Of a stretch of 16,673 nucleotides of DNA, positions 1 through 9,377 are shown in pieces. The position numbers and the translations under genes are program-made. The notes below the pieces were generated by a model. The model did no database searches and had not been told where the DNA came from. It saw only the letters and a list, made by a program, of their open reading frames with translations. Source of the stretch: a bacterium. Its GTDB lineage: Bacteria; Desulfobacterota; Binatia; UBA12015. Location: the NCBI GenBank assembly GCA_018970825.1, contig JAGWVP010000008.1, positions 1 to 16,673 of the forward strand, written 5' to 3'. Numbering within the stretch: position 1 is the stretch's first letter; every line of letters begins with the position of its first letter.

Positions 1-383
1 CCTGTCTCGAGGGCGACGAGGAGCGGGCCTCGGCCGAGGCCGCTGCGCTCCACGGCTCGATCGCCTACGCCGGCTCGAAGCTCGCGCTCGCGCGCTGGAC
101 GAGACGCAAGGCGCCCTCGGCCGAGTGGGCGGGGCAGGGGATCCGCCTGAACGCGGTCGCGCCCGGCCCGGTCCTGACCCCGCTTCTCCAGGCCGGACTC
201 GACGACCCGACGTTCGGCCCCGCGATCCGCTCCTTCCCGGTGCCGCTCGGCGGCATGGCCGCGCCCGAACACGTGGCGCCGGTCGTCTCGTTCCTGCTCG
301 GCGAGGGAGCGCGCTTCGTCTGCGGCTCGGTGCTCTTCGCCGACGGCGGCACCGACGCCATGCTCTTTCCGGATCGCCCCTGA
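1..383 (+). CDS. SDR-family oxidoreductase, C-terminal part (3-alpha-HSD/carbonyl reductase-like)
   Basis: The reading frame is open from base 3 to the TGA at 381-383, and the 5' end lies outside the window, so about 126 residues are visible. The frame shows the short-chain dehydrogenase active-site pair Tyr-x-x-x-Lys in YAGSK (Tyr codon at 66-68). After it come RLNAVAPGPVLTPLL, the usual SDR segment after the active site, and a C-terminal GSVLFADGGTDA motif. The wording around TPLLQAGLDDP and the ending DGGTDAM resemble the 3-alpha-hydroxysteroid dehydrogenase/carbonyl reductase branch (Comamonas HsdA type). It would be a cytoplasmic NAD(P)-dependent alcohol/ketone oxidoreductase. The cofactor motif and most of the substrate site are missing, so the substrate is unknown. 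It lies 48 bp upstream of the GST-like gene on the same strand. SDRs (AtuB, AtuG) also occur in the Pseudomonas terpene cluster, which fits the genes downstream. Confidence 0.9.
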   Translation, partial: CLEGDEERASAEAAALHGSIAYAGSKLALARWTRRKAPSAEWAGQGIRLNAVAPGPVLTPLLQAGLDDPTFGPAIRSFPVPLGGMAAPEHVAPVVSFLLGEGARFVCGSVLFADGGTDAMLFPDRP

Positions 384-431
384 GCGCGCCGCCGCGCCGG
401 CCCCGCGATCCAAAGCCCGAGGAGACGACCC

Positions 432-1439
432 ATGACGCAATCCCCCGGACGCTACCGCCTGTTCGGCGCGGAGCTCTCGCCCTACTCGATCAAGGTCCGC
501 TCGTACCTGCGCTACAAGGGGCTTCCGCACGACTGGATCCTGCGCGACCAGTCGAACGAGACCGAGTTCCGCGCGCTCGCGAAGCTGCCGCTCGTGCCGC
601 TGCTCGTCGCGCCCGACGGCACGGTGCTGCAGGACTCGACCCCGATCCTCGAGCGCCTCGAGCAGCTTCACCCCGAGCCCTCGATCCACCCGCCGGGCGA
701 GGTCGCCGGTTTCGTCTCCGCGCTCCTCGAGGAGTACGGCGACGAGTGGGGCAACAAGGGAATGTTCCACTACCGCTGGACCTACGAGCCGGACCAAGCG
801 AGCGCGGCGCGCCGCATCGCGAGCGAGATGATGCCCGGGATCGACGAGGCGACGCTCGCGCAGGCGGTCGAGATGGTGCGCGGCCGGATGGTGCCGCGGC
901 TCTCCTTCGTCGGCTCCTCGGCGGCGACCCGCGACTCGATCGAGGGATCGTTCCTGCGCCAGGTCGACATCCTCGAGAAGCACCTCGTGTCGCGGCCCTA
1001 CCTGTTCGGTGGTCGCCCGGCCTTCGCGGATTTCGGCGTCTACCCGCAGATCCGGCAGGCGGCGACCGACCCGACCCCGGGTGCGCTGCTTAGCGATCGG
1101 GCGCCGCGCGTGCTCGCCTGGACCGAGCGCATGCTGTCCCCGCGCGCCGAGGGCGAGTTCGAGTCGTGGGAGTCGGTCGCGCCGACCCTGCTCCCGCTCG
1201 TGCGCGAGGAGGTGGCCGGCGTCTTCCTGCCCTGGTCGACCGCCAACGCGAAGGCGTTGCTCGCGGGCGAGAAGGAGTTCTCGCTCGAGATCGGCGGTCG
1301 CCCGTTCCGGCAGGAGGCGCAGAAATACCACGCGCGCTCCCTCGACGTGCTCCGCAAGCGCCTCGCCGCGGTGCCCGACCGCACGGCGCTCGACCGGGTG
1401 CTCGACGACACCGAGTGCCTTCGCTGGCTCCGGGACTGA
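432..1439 (+). CDS. Long glutathione S-transferase-fold protein (335 aa)
   Basis: ATG start with a clear ribosome binding site, AGGAG at 420-424, seven bases upstream. The N-terminal 80 residues form a GST thioredoxin-like domain: SPYS at residues 16-19 at the usual catalytic/glutathione position, the cis-proline region LPLVPLLV (52-59), and QDST (67-70) at the gamma-glutamyl binding site. A helical C-terminal domain follows, with a YLFGGRPAFADFGVYPQ segment typical of GST C-domains. The protein is about 100 residues longer than a standard GST of 200-230 residues. The extra part lies at the C-terminal end and I cannot assign it. The active residue would be Ser rather than Cys or Tyr. Its place between an SDR and an acyl-CoA carboxylase suggests a role in the same catabolic pathway, perhaps glutathione-dependent isomerisation or detoxification, but that is inference. 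It ends 111 bp before the carboxylase beta gene. Confidence 0.88.
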   Translation: MTQSPGRYRLFGAELSPYSIKVRSYLRYKGLPHDWILRDQSNETEFRALAKLPLVPLLVAPDGTVLQDSTPILERLEQLHPEPSIHPPGEVAGFVSALLEEYGDEWGNKGMFHYRWTYEPDQASAARRIASEMMPGIDEATLAQAVEMVRGRMVPRLSFVGSSAATRDSIEGSFLRQVDILEKHLVSRPYLFGGRPAFADFGVYPQIRQAATDPTPGALLSDRAPRVLAWTERMLSPRAEGEFESWESVAPTLLPLVREEVAGVFLPWSTANAKALLAGEKEFSLEIGGRPFRQEAQKYHARSLDVLRKRLAAVPDRTALDRVLDDTECLRWLRD

Positions 1440-1500
1440 CGCGCCGCGCCTGCCGGCGGGCTCTGGATCCGACCCCGCCCCGGAGGCTATCGAGGGGGCG

Positions 1501-1566
1501 ATGACGTCCGCGGGGGCCCTGTCCGCGCCGGGCGCCCCGTCCGCCTGGGGGTGCCCGTGCCGGTGA
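1501..1566 (+). other. Possible 21-codon leader ORF overlapping the carboxylase beta start
   Basis: An ATG at 1501 follows a purine run (GAGGGG, 1492-1497) and opens a 21-residue frame rich in Ala, Gly, Ser and Pro, with CPCR at its end. Its TGA at 1564-1566 overlaps a GTG at 1563 in the carboxylase frame, giving a GTGA junction like the one between the hydratase and AtuA genes. This could couple translation of the beta subunit. No homology is known to me, the ribosome site is rather close to the ATG, and open frames are common at this GC content, so chance is quite possible. Confidence 0.15.
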
Positions 1567-3155
1567 TCGCGTCGCGGCTCGACCGCGCCTCCGGGGACTT
1601 CCGCCGCAACCGGGAGGAGATGCTCGCGAAGCTCGCCGAGCTCGAGCGCCACCTCGACGTCGCGCGCGCCGGGGGCGGCGAGCGCTACGTGGCCCGGCAC
1701 CGCGCGCGTGGCAAGCTGCTGCCGCGCGAGCGCGTCGAGCTCCTGCTCGACCGCGACGCGCCGTTCCTCGAACTCTCGCCGCTCGCGGCGCTCGGCAGCG
1801 AGTACGTCGTCGGCGCGAGCGTCGTGACGGGCGTCGGCGTCGTCTCGGGCGTCGAGTGCGTCGTGGTCGCGCACGACCCGACGGTGCGCGGCGGCGCGAC
1901 CAATCCCTTCACGATGAAGAAGGCGCTCCGCGCGATGCAGATCGCGGCGGAGAATCGCCTGCCGTGCATCCAGCTGGTCGAGTCGGGCGGGGCGGACCTG
2001 CCGCGGCAGGCCGAGGTCTTCGTGCCGGGCGGCGCGATCTTCCGGGATCTCACGCGGCTCTCGGCCGCGGGCGTGCCGACGATCGCGCTCGTGTTCGGCA
2101 ACGCGACCGCGGGCGGCGCCTACCTGCCGGGGCTCTGCGACCACGTCGTCATGGTCCGCGGGCAGGCGAAGGTGTTCCTCGGCGGTCCGCCGCTGGTCCG
2201 CATGGCGACCGGGGAGGTCGCGGAGGAGGAGGAACTCGGCGGCGCCGAGATGCACTCGCGGGTCTCGGGCGTGTCCGACTTCCTCGCCGCGGACGAGCAC
2301 GACGCGATCCGGCTCGGGCGCGCGATCGTGCGCCGGCTCGAGTGGCGCAAGGCCGGGCCGGGACCCGCCGCCGACTTCGAGGAGCCGCTCCACGACGCCG
2401 AGGACCTCCTCGGCCTCGCCTCGTCCGACCTGCGCCGGCCGATCGACGTGCGCGAGGTCCTCGCCCGCATCGTCGACGGCTCGTGCCTCGACGAGTTCAA
2501 GCCGCTCTACGGTGCGAACCTGCTGACCGGGTGGGCTTCGATCCACGGCTACCCGGTCGGCATCCTCGCGAACGACCTGGGCGTGCTGTTCTCGGAGGAG
2601 GCCGAGAAGGCGGCGCAGTTCATCCAGCTCGCGAACCGCTCGGACACCCCTCTCGTGTTCGTCCAGAACACGACCGGCTACATGGTCGGGCGCGCCTACG
2701 AGCAGCGAGGGATGATCAAGGACGGCTCGAAGATGATCAACGCCGTCTCGAACAGCACCGTGCCCCACCTGACGCTCCAGGTCGGGGCGAGCTACGGCGC
2801 CGGCAACTACGGCATGTGCGGCCGCGCCTACGGGCCGCGGTTCCTGTTCGTCTGGCCGAACGGGAAGACCGCCGTCATGGGGCCGCAGCAACTGGCCGGC
2901 GTCCTCTCGATCGTCGCGCGGCAGTCGGCCGAGGCGGCCGGCAAGTCCTTCGACGAGGCGCAGGACGCGGCGCTGCGCGCCGTGGTCGAGGAGCAGATCG
3001 AGCGCGAGTCGCTCGCCGCCTTCAACTCGGGCCTCCTCTACGACGACGGGATCATCGACCCGCGCGACAGCCGCACGGTGCTCGGGCTCGCGCTCTCGGC
3101 CTGCCATTCCGCGCCCGTGCGCGGCACCGACGCCTTCGGCGTCTTCCGGATGTGA
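1551..3155 (+). CDS. Acyl-CoA carboxylase, carboxyltransferase (beta) subunit; MCC/GCC family
   Basis: This subunit moves the carboxyl group from carboxybiotin to an acyl-CoA in a biotin-dependent carboxylase complex. The 534 residues match the full family length of about 535. The N-terminal carboxyltransferase domain has RGKLLPRERVELLLD (53-67), the acyl-CoA oxyanion region around VVAHDPTVRGGATNP (105-119) and NATAGGAYLPG (184-194). The C-terminal domain has the biotin-side segments FVQNTTGYMVGR (370-381) and GASYGAGNYGMCGRAYGPRF (412-431). The stretches AQFIQLANRSDTP, INAVSNSTVPHLTL and MGPQQLAGVLSIVARQ look more like the geranyl-CoA carboxylase (AtuC) branch than classical methylcrotonyl-CoA carboxylase, from memory of those families. 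The start is uncertain: GTG codons occur at 1551, 1557 and 1563, and the G-run at 1547-1551 best serves 1557. Homologues begin at about this point. It forms a pair with the alpha subunit 32 bp downstream. An accA/propionyl-type role is less likely. Confidence 0.93.
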   Translation: MPVPVIASRLDRASGDFRRNREEMLAKLAELERHLDVARAGGGERYVARHRARGKLLPRERVELLLDRDAPFLELSPLAALGSEYVVGASVVTGVGVVSGVECVVVAHDPTVRGGATNPFTMKKALRAMQIAAENRLPCIQLVESGGADLPRQAEVFVPGGAIFRDLTRLSAAGVPTIALVFGNATAGGAYLPGLCDHVVMVRGQAKVFLGGPPLVRMATGEVAEEEELGGAEMHSRVSGVSDFLAADEHDAIRLGRAIVRRLEWRKAGPGPAADFEEPLHDAEDLLGLASSDLRRPIDVREVLARIVDGSCLDEFKPLYGANLLTGWASIHGYPVGILANDLGVLFSEEAEKAAQFIQLANRSDTPLVFVQNTTGYMVGRAYEQRGMIKDGSKMINAVSNSTVPHLTLQVGASYGAGNYGMCGRAYGPRFLFVWPNGKTAVMGPQQLAGVLSIVARQSAEAAGKSFDEAQDAALRAVVEEQIERESLAAFNSGLLYDDGIIDPRDSRTVLGLALSACHSAPVRGTDAFGVFRM

Positions 3156-3158
3156 GGG

Positions 3159-3174
3159 GCGGCGCGCGCGCCGC
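3159..3174. repeat. Perfect 16-bp GC palindrome between carboxylase beta and alpha genes
   Basis: GCGGCGCGCGCGCCGC lies four bases after the beta stop codon and just before the Shine-Dalgarno AGGAG (3176-3180) of the alpha gene. As RNA it can fold into a 6-bp all-GC stem with a four-base loop. It might protect or punctuate the beta message or reduce access to the alpha ribosome site. No T-run follows, so it is not a clear terminator. GC-rich composition makes such palindromes fairly likely by chance. Confidence 0.4.
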
Positions 3175-3187
3175 GAGGAGAGACCGA

Positions 3188-5269
3188 GTGCCCAAGTCGT
3201 CCAGGACCCCGCCGAGTGCGCCCGCGACCCGGCCCATCCGCCGGCTGCTCGTCGCGAATCGCGGCGAGATCGCCCGCCGGGTCTTCCGCACCTGCCGCGA
3301 GATGGGGATCGAGACGGTCGCGGTCTTCTCGGATCCCGACCGCGACGCGCCGTTCGTGCGCGAGGCCGACTGCGCGGTGCGGCTCGGGGGCGCCTCGCCC
3401 GCCGAGTCGTACCTGCGCGGCGACGCGATCGTGGAGGCGGCGCGCCGCACCGGGGCCGACGCGATCCACCCGGGCTACGGCTTCCTCTCCGAAGACGCCG
3501 GCTTCGCGCGCAAGTGCGAGGAGGCGGGTCTCGTCTTCGTCGGGCCTCCCGCGGACGCGATCGCCGCGATGGGGTCGAAACTCGAGGCGAAGCGGCGGGC
3601 GAAGGAGGCCGGGGTCCCGCTGCTCGAGACGATCGCGGTCGAGGGAACGACGCCCGCGCAGCGAGCGGAGGCGGCACGGAAGGCGGGCTTCCCGCTGCTC
3701 GTGAAGGCCTCCGCGGGCGGCGGCGGCCGCGGCATGAGGATCGTGCGCGACGCCTCCGATCTCGAGCGCGAGATCGAGGCGGCCGGGCGCGAGGCGAAGG
3801 GCGCCTTCGGCGACGGGACGCTCTTCCTCGAGCCCTACCTGGACGGCGCGCGACACGTCGAGATCCAGGTCTTCGGCGACCGCCACGGGGACGTCGTCTC
3901 GCTCTTCGAACGCGAGTGCTCGATCCAGCGCCGCCACCAGAAGGTCGTCGAGGAGACGCCCTCGGTCGCGGTCGACGACGCGCTCCGCGAACGCATGGGG
4001 GCCGCGGCCGTCTCGCTCGCCCGCGCGATCGGCTACGTCGGCGCCGGAACCGTCGAGTTCCTGCTCGGCGCCGACGGGCGCTTCGCCTTCCTCGAGGTGA
4101 ACACGAGGCTCCAGGTCGAGCACCCGGTGACCGAGTGCGTGACCGGTCTCGACCTCGTGCGCCTGCAGATCGAGGTCGCCGAGGGCCGTCCGCTGCCCGA
4201 CGCCGCGCGCAGGCCGCGCCGGGAGGGCCACGCGATCGAGGTGCGCCTGTGCGCCGAGGACCCCGAGCAGGGTTTCCTGCCGACGACCGGGACGCTGCGT
4301 CGCTTCCGCTTCCCCGCCGCTCCCGGGCTCCGCATCGACGGCGGCGTCGAGGACGGGAGCGCGATCGGCGTCGACTACGACCCGATGGTCGCGAAGCTGA
4401 TCGTCCACGCCCCCGACCGCGCCACGGCGGCCCGACGGCTCGCCGTCGCGGTCGACGCGATGGAGATCCACGGGTTGCGCACGAACCGCGAGCTGCTCTC
4501 GGGCATCCTGCGCCACCCCGAGTTCCTCGCCGGGCGGACCGACACGCACTTCCTCGAGCGCAACGCGCCGACGGCGATCGTGGCCGGGCTCCGCGCGTCG
4601 CGCGCGATCGGTTCGCTCGACTCGGACGCGGCCAACGCGCTCGCGGCGACGCTCGCCGCACAGGCGTCGCGCCGCGAGGCGGCCCCGGCCCTGCGGTCCC
4701 TGCCCTCGGGATGGCGCAACGTGCCGTCCGCACTCCAGGAGGCCGCGTGGGAGGTGCGCCTCGGCGGGGGCGCGACCCGGCGCATCGACGTCGGCTACCG
4801 CTTCGGTCGCGATCGCCTCGACGTGCGCGTCGACGGCGACGTCGTCGCGGGCGTGCGCCTCGGGGAATGCACCTCCCGGGAGGTCGAGCTCGAGATCGAC
4901 GGCGTGGTGCGTCGCCACGCGGTCCATCTCCACGGGCCGACCGCCTGGGTCGACGGGCCCGGGGGATCGAGCGAACTGGTCGAGGTCGATCGCTTCCCGA
5001 GCCCGGTGGTCGCGGTCGCCGCGGGCTCGCTGCTCGCGCCCATGCCGGGGAAGATCGTGCGGGTGAACGTGCGCGAGGGGGACGCCGTCGCCGACGGCGA
5101 CGAACTCGTCGTGCTCGAGGCGATGAAGATGGAGCACCGCGTGCTCGCCCCGCAGGCGGGTCGCGTGACCGAGGTGAGGGTCGCGCCGGGCGACACGGTG
5201 GACGCGGGAGCGGTGCTCGTCGTGATCGCCGGCGAGGACGAGGTCGGAGGGGCCGGCCGGGGTGCCTGA
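3188..5269 (+). CDS. Acyl-CoA carboxylase, biotin carboxylase/biotin carrier (alpha) subunit
   Basis: It carboxylates its own covalently bound biotin using ATP and bicarbonate, then delivers the carboxyl group to the beta subunit. The start is GTG 3188 with AGGAG at 3176-3180, seven bases upstream, giving 693 residues, somewhat longer than MccA/AtuF (about 655-665). Domains in order: biotin carboxylase N-terminal domain (RRLLVANRGEIARRVFRT, 18-35), an ATP-grasp domain with the glycine loop KASAGGGGRGMRI (173-185), ECSIQRRHQKVVEE (243-256) and FLEVNTRLQVEHPVTE (301-316), then the biotin carboxylase C-terminal domain to about 460. A middle domain (about 515-600) corresponds to the subunit-contact BT region. 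The biotinyl domain has the attachment lysine in EAMKMEH at Lys647. All key residues appear intact. The first 16 residues are a Pro/Ser/Arg-rich extension not normally present. The substrate is set by the beta subunit. Confidence 0.95.
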   Translation: MPKSSRTPPSAPATRPIRRLLVANRGEIARRVFRTCREMGIETVAVFSDPDRDAPFVREADCAVRLGGASPAESYLRGDAIVEAARRTGADAIHPGYGFLSEDAGFARKCEEAGLVFVGPPADAIAAMGSKLEAKRRAKEAGVPLLETIAVEGTTPAQRAEAARKAGFPLLVKASAGGGGRGMRIVRDASDLEREIEAAGREAKGAFGDGTLFLEPYLDGARHVEIQVFGDRHGDVVSLFERECSIQRRHQKVVEETPSVAVDDALRERMGAAAVSLARAIGYVGAGTVEFLLGADGRFAFLEVNTRLQVEHPVTECVTGLDLVRLQIEVAEGRPLPDAARRPRREGHAIEVRLCAEDPEQGFLPTTGTLRRFRFPAAPGLRIDGGVEDGSAIGVDYDPMVAKLIVHAPDRATAARRLAVAVDAMEIHGLRTNRELLSGILRHPEFLAGRTDTHFLERNAPTAIVAGLRASRAIGSLDSDAANALAATLAAQASRREAAPALRSLPSGWRNVPSALQEAAWEVRLGGGATRRIDVGYRFGRDRLDVRVDGDVVAGVRLGECTSREVELEIDGVVRRHAVHLHGPTAWVDGPGGSSELVEVDRFPSPVVAVAAGSLLAPMPGKIVRVNVREGDAVADGDELVVLEAMKMEHRVLAPQAGRVTEVRVAPGDTVDAGAVLVVIAGEDEVGGAGRGA

Positions 5270-5299
5270 CGGGCGGCGGCCGCGGGGGACGGGGACGAC

Positions 5300-6063
5300 A
5301 TGAGCGGAAACGAGGTCACGTGGGAGAAGGACGGGCCGGTCGCCTGGATGACGATCAACCGGCCCGAGGCGCGCAACGCCATGAACAGGGCGGTGCGCGA
5401 GGGGCTCTGGGAGGGCTTTCGCCGCTTCGCGGCCGACGGCGACGCCGCGGTGCTCGTCCTCACGGGGGCGGGCGACGAGGTCTTCAGCGCCGGCGGCGAC
5501 CTGAAGGAGATGGCCGAACTCAAGCTCGAGGTGCCGCCGCCGGACTACGCTCCCTACCTCGGGCGCAACATCGAGATGCCGAAGCCCGTGATCGCGGCGG
5601 TGAACGGCCTCGCCTGGGCCGGCGGCTTCCTGCTCGCCCAGATGTGCGACCTGTGCATCGCCGCCGATCATGCGACCTTCGGGATCACCGAGGCCCGATG
5701 GGGTCGCGGGGCTCCCTGGGCGGCGCCGCTGCCCTGGCTCGTCCCGCCCCGGGTCGCGCTCGAGCTGCTCATGACCGCGGACCCGATCGACGCACGCCGC
5801 GCGTACGAGGTCGGGCTCGTGAACCGCGTCGTGCCGCGGGCCGACCTGCGTCCGGCGACCCAGGCGATGGCGCTGCGGATCGCGGGCAACGCGCCGCTGT
5901 CGGTGCGCGCCGGGAAGGCACTCGTGTACGCCGCGGCGGAGCTCGGCTGGCACGAAGCGCTCGACGAGGGCGATCGCCTGTTCGAGCCGGTCTACCGCAG
6001 CCAGGACGCGCAGGAAGGGCCGCGGGCCTTCCGCGAGAAGCGCAAGCCCCGCTGGAGCGGTCG

Positions 6064-6067
<4 letters not shown>
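5300..6067 (+). CDS. Enoyl-CoA hydratase/isomerase-family protein (AtuE/LiuC-like)
   Basis: A cytoplasmic crotonase-fold protein of 255 residues, the usual length. The first oxyanion-hole segment is FSAGGDLKEM (62-71), the second is in WAGGFLLAQMCD (106-117), and the family's PxxxA...GLVNRVVP pattern is at about 148-180. Of the two glutamates used by classical hydratases (rat mitochondrial Glu144 and Glu164), only the second is kept, as Glu131 in TEARWG. The first is replaced by Leu111. Many crotonases with one Glu are isomerases or hydratases with unusual substrates. By context it should act on the product of the carboxylase just upstream, as AtuE (isohexenylglutaconyl-CoA hydratase) or LiuC (methylglutaconyl-CoA hydratase) does. 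The start is ATG 5300 with a weak G-rich ribosome site, 30 bp after the alpha stop. The stop overlaps the next gene's GTG start (GTGA, 6064-6067), which implies translational coupling. Confidence 0.92.
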
Positions 6068-7854
<1,787 letters not shown>

Positions 7855-7864
7855 GCGGGCGCCT

Positions 7865-9208
7865 TCAGCCGATCATCGAGGCCGGCTGGCCGGTCGACTC
7901 GAGGACGCGCTGCCAGTCCTCCCCGAGGGGGTCGACCTGTCGCCGCTTCCCGATCGCGAGCCGGATCGGGACGTGCACGAAGTGCGTGTTCCACGACCCG
8001 ACGATCATCCGCGTGCGTCCGGAGAGCGCCGCGTGCACGGCGTGGTGACCGAGGGCGAGGCAGTATTCCGCGTCGATCGCGCCGGCGGGCTGGCTGCGGA
8101 TCGTGTAGCTCGGGTCGAAGTAGCGGATCGTCGCCTCGATCCCGCGGTCGGCGAAGTGGGCCGCGATCTTCTCGCGCAGGAAGAGCCCGACGTCCTTCAG
8201 CTTCAGGTTGCCCGAAGCGTCGCGCTGCTCGGGGCCCGACCCGCCGACGAGGTCCTGGCCCGCGCCCTCGGCGACGACCACCACCGCGTGGCGCTTCAGG
8301 GAGAGTCGGCGCTCGAGCTCGGCGAGGAAGCCCTTGCGCCCGCCGAGCGCGAACGGAACCTCGGGGACGAGGCAGAAGTTGACGTCGCTGCTCGCGAGCG
8401 CGGCGTGCGCGGCGATGAAGCCCGAGTGCCGACCCATGAGCTTCACGAGCCCGATGCCGTTCCACGCGGCGCGGGCCTCGACGTGGGCGGTGGAGATGAC
8501 GTCGCGGGCGGCTTCGACCGCGGTCGCGAATCCGAAGCTCCGGGTCGTCCACTGCAGGTCGTTGTCGATCGTCTTGGGGATCCCGACGACCGAGATCGGC
8601 AGGCCGCGGCGCGCGATCTCGGCCGCGAGCTCGTCGGCGCCGTGGAGCCCGCCGTCGCCGCCGAGCACGAAGAGCGCGCCGAGCCCGCGCTCGACCAGCG
8701 TGTCGACCATGCCGCTCACGTCCTGCGGGCCGCGCGACGAACCGAGCATCGTCCCGCCCCGCTCGTGGAGGTTCTCGACGAGCGTCGGCGTGAGGTGGAT
8801 CGGCTGGTGGATGGTGCCGCGCGCGAGCCCGGCGTATCCGTAGCGGAAGCCGAGGATCCTGCGGACGCCGTAGGCGTAGTGCAGCTCGAGCACGATCGCG
8901 CGGACGACGTTGTTCAGCCCGGGACAGAGCCCGCCGCAGGTGAGGATGCCGCAGGAGAGGTCCCCGGGGTCGAAGAAGACGCGGTCGCGGGGGCCGGCGG
9001 CCTCGAAGGAGGGCGGCATCTCGCCGGCCTCGACGTAGCCGCGGATCCCGCCCACGGTCGTGTCGAGCAGGACGCGGTCGCCCTCGTCCACCCGTCGCTC
9101 GACGCGGGACGGGACCGGGCAGGGATGGATCGCCTCGCCGAGGCGGGGGATCTCGAGGTCCCGCGCCGTGGGGCGAGGCGAATCGTCGTGCGGCTGGACC
9201 GATTTCAT
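7865..9208 (-). CDS. pfkA: 6-phosphofructokinase, ATP-type (group X-like)
   Basis: It phosphorylates fructose 6-phosphate to fructose 1,6-bisphosphate, the committed step of glycolysis. The 447 residues place it with the longer plant/trypanosome/spirochaete-like group rather than the 320-residue E. coli PfkA. Motifs: GILTCGGLCPGLNNVVRAIV (87-106), GSSRGP (156-161), VLGGDGGLHGA (181-191), the catalytic GIPKTIDNDLQW (209-220, base Asp215) and KLMGRHSGFIA (256-266). Gly after GGD points to ATP rather than pyrophosphate, which normally has Asp there. Lys in PKTIDND, instead of the Gly of E. coli-type enzymes, is typical of this ATP-using group with Lys. The residue after GGDG is Gly where Thr or Ser is usual. 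The N-terminal 75 residues are an extension outside the catalytic core. The ATG start has no good ribosome site. It is divergent from GAPDH and convergent with the AtuA gene, so it is probably transcribed alone. Confidence 0.93.
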   Translation of the reverse strand: MKSVQPHDDSPRPTARDLEIPRLGEAIHPCPVPSRVERRVDEGDRVLLDTTVGGIRGYVEAGEMPPSFEAAGPRDRVFFDPGDLSCGILTCGGLCPGLNNVVRAIVLELHYAYGVRRILGFRYGYAGLARGTIHQPIHLTPTLVENLHERGGTMLGSSRGPQDVSGMVDTLVERGLGALFVLGGDGGLHGADELAAEIARRGLPISVVGIPKTIDNDLQWTTRSFGFATAVEAARDVISTAHVEARAAWNGIGLVKLMGRHSGFIAAHAALASSDVNFCLVPEVPFALGGRKGFLAELERRLSLKRHAVVVVAEGAGQDLVGGSGPEQRDASGNLKLKDVGLFLREKIAAHFADRGIEATIRYFDPSYTIRSQPAGAIDAEYCLALGHHAVHAALSGRTRMIVGSWNTHFVHVPIRLAIGKRRQVDPLGEDWQRVLESTGQPASMIG

Positions 9209-9287
9209 GGGTGATCGCGCCCGTCGCGGCGCCCGACGCTACTCGATCGCGCGGGAGGAGACCAGCGGAGTCGCGGGGGCTCCCGTG

Positions 9288-9316
9288 TTGAACTGCCGGC
9301 GACGGCTTTCTATCTT
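9288..9316 (+). promoter_or_regulatory. Predicted sigma70-like promoter for GAPDH
   Basis: A -35-like TTGAAC (9288-9293) and a -10-like TATCTT (9311-9316) are separated by exactly 17 bp, each matching four of six consensus bases. They stand in a locally less GC-rich patch of the 185-bp gap between the divergent phosphofructokinase and GAPDH genes. Transcription would start near 9323 and leave a leader of about 70 bases. I found no comparably good promoter facing the phosphofructokinase gene. Confidence 0.55.
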
Positions 9317-9363
9317 CGCCGATCGGTTCTCGACGCGGCGGACGGCCCTCGCCCGCCCCGACC

Positions 9364-9377
9364 GGCCGCAGGCGGCC
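9364..9377 (+). other. Small GC hairpin in the GAPDH leader
   Basis: GGCCGC and GCGGCC are separated by two bases, which would fold as a five-pair stem with a four-base loop. It sits five bases before the GAPDH Shine-Dalgarno (GGAG, 9383-9386). It might affect translation or transcript stability, but it is short and could be chance in this composition. Confidence 0.25.

Noticed and set aside
1440..1550. Possible promoter before the carboxylase beta gene (CTATCGA near 1487-1493)
   Set aside because: No -35-like element stands at the right distance, so I could not support a promoter call.
1856..3187. Upstream extension of the carboxylase alpha frame through the beta gene
   Set aside because: The extension lies out of frame inside the beta gene and is Arg/Gly/Ala-rich. 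A GTG with a good ribosome site at 3188 begins just before the family's conserved N-terminus.
3038..5953. 971-codon minus-strand open frame opposite the carboxylase alpha gene and hydratase
   Set aside because: It is an Arg/His/Asp-rich shadow of well-recognised plus-strand genes. Long antisense frames are expected at this GC content, and no domain is visible.
3514..6063. Upstream extension of the AtuA frame through the alpha subunit and hydratase genes
   Set aside because: It is out of frame within two recognised genes. Homology begins at 6064, where GTG overlaps the hydratase stop.
7973..9214. 413-codon plus-strand frame opposite the phosphofructokinase
   Set aside because: It is an antisense shadow rich in Asp/Glu/Arg/Val. 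The minus strand holds all catalytic motifs of a phosphofructokinase.
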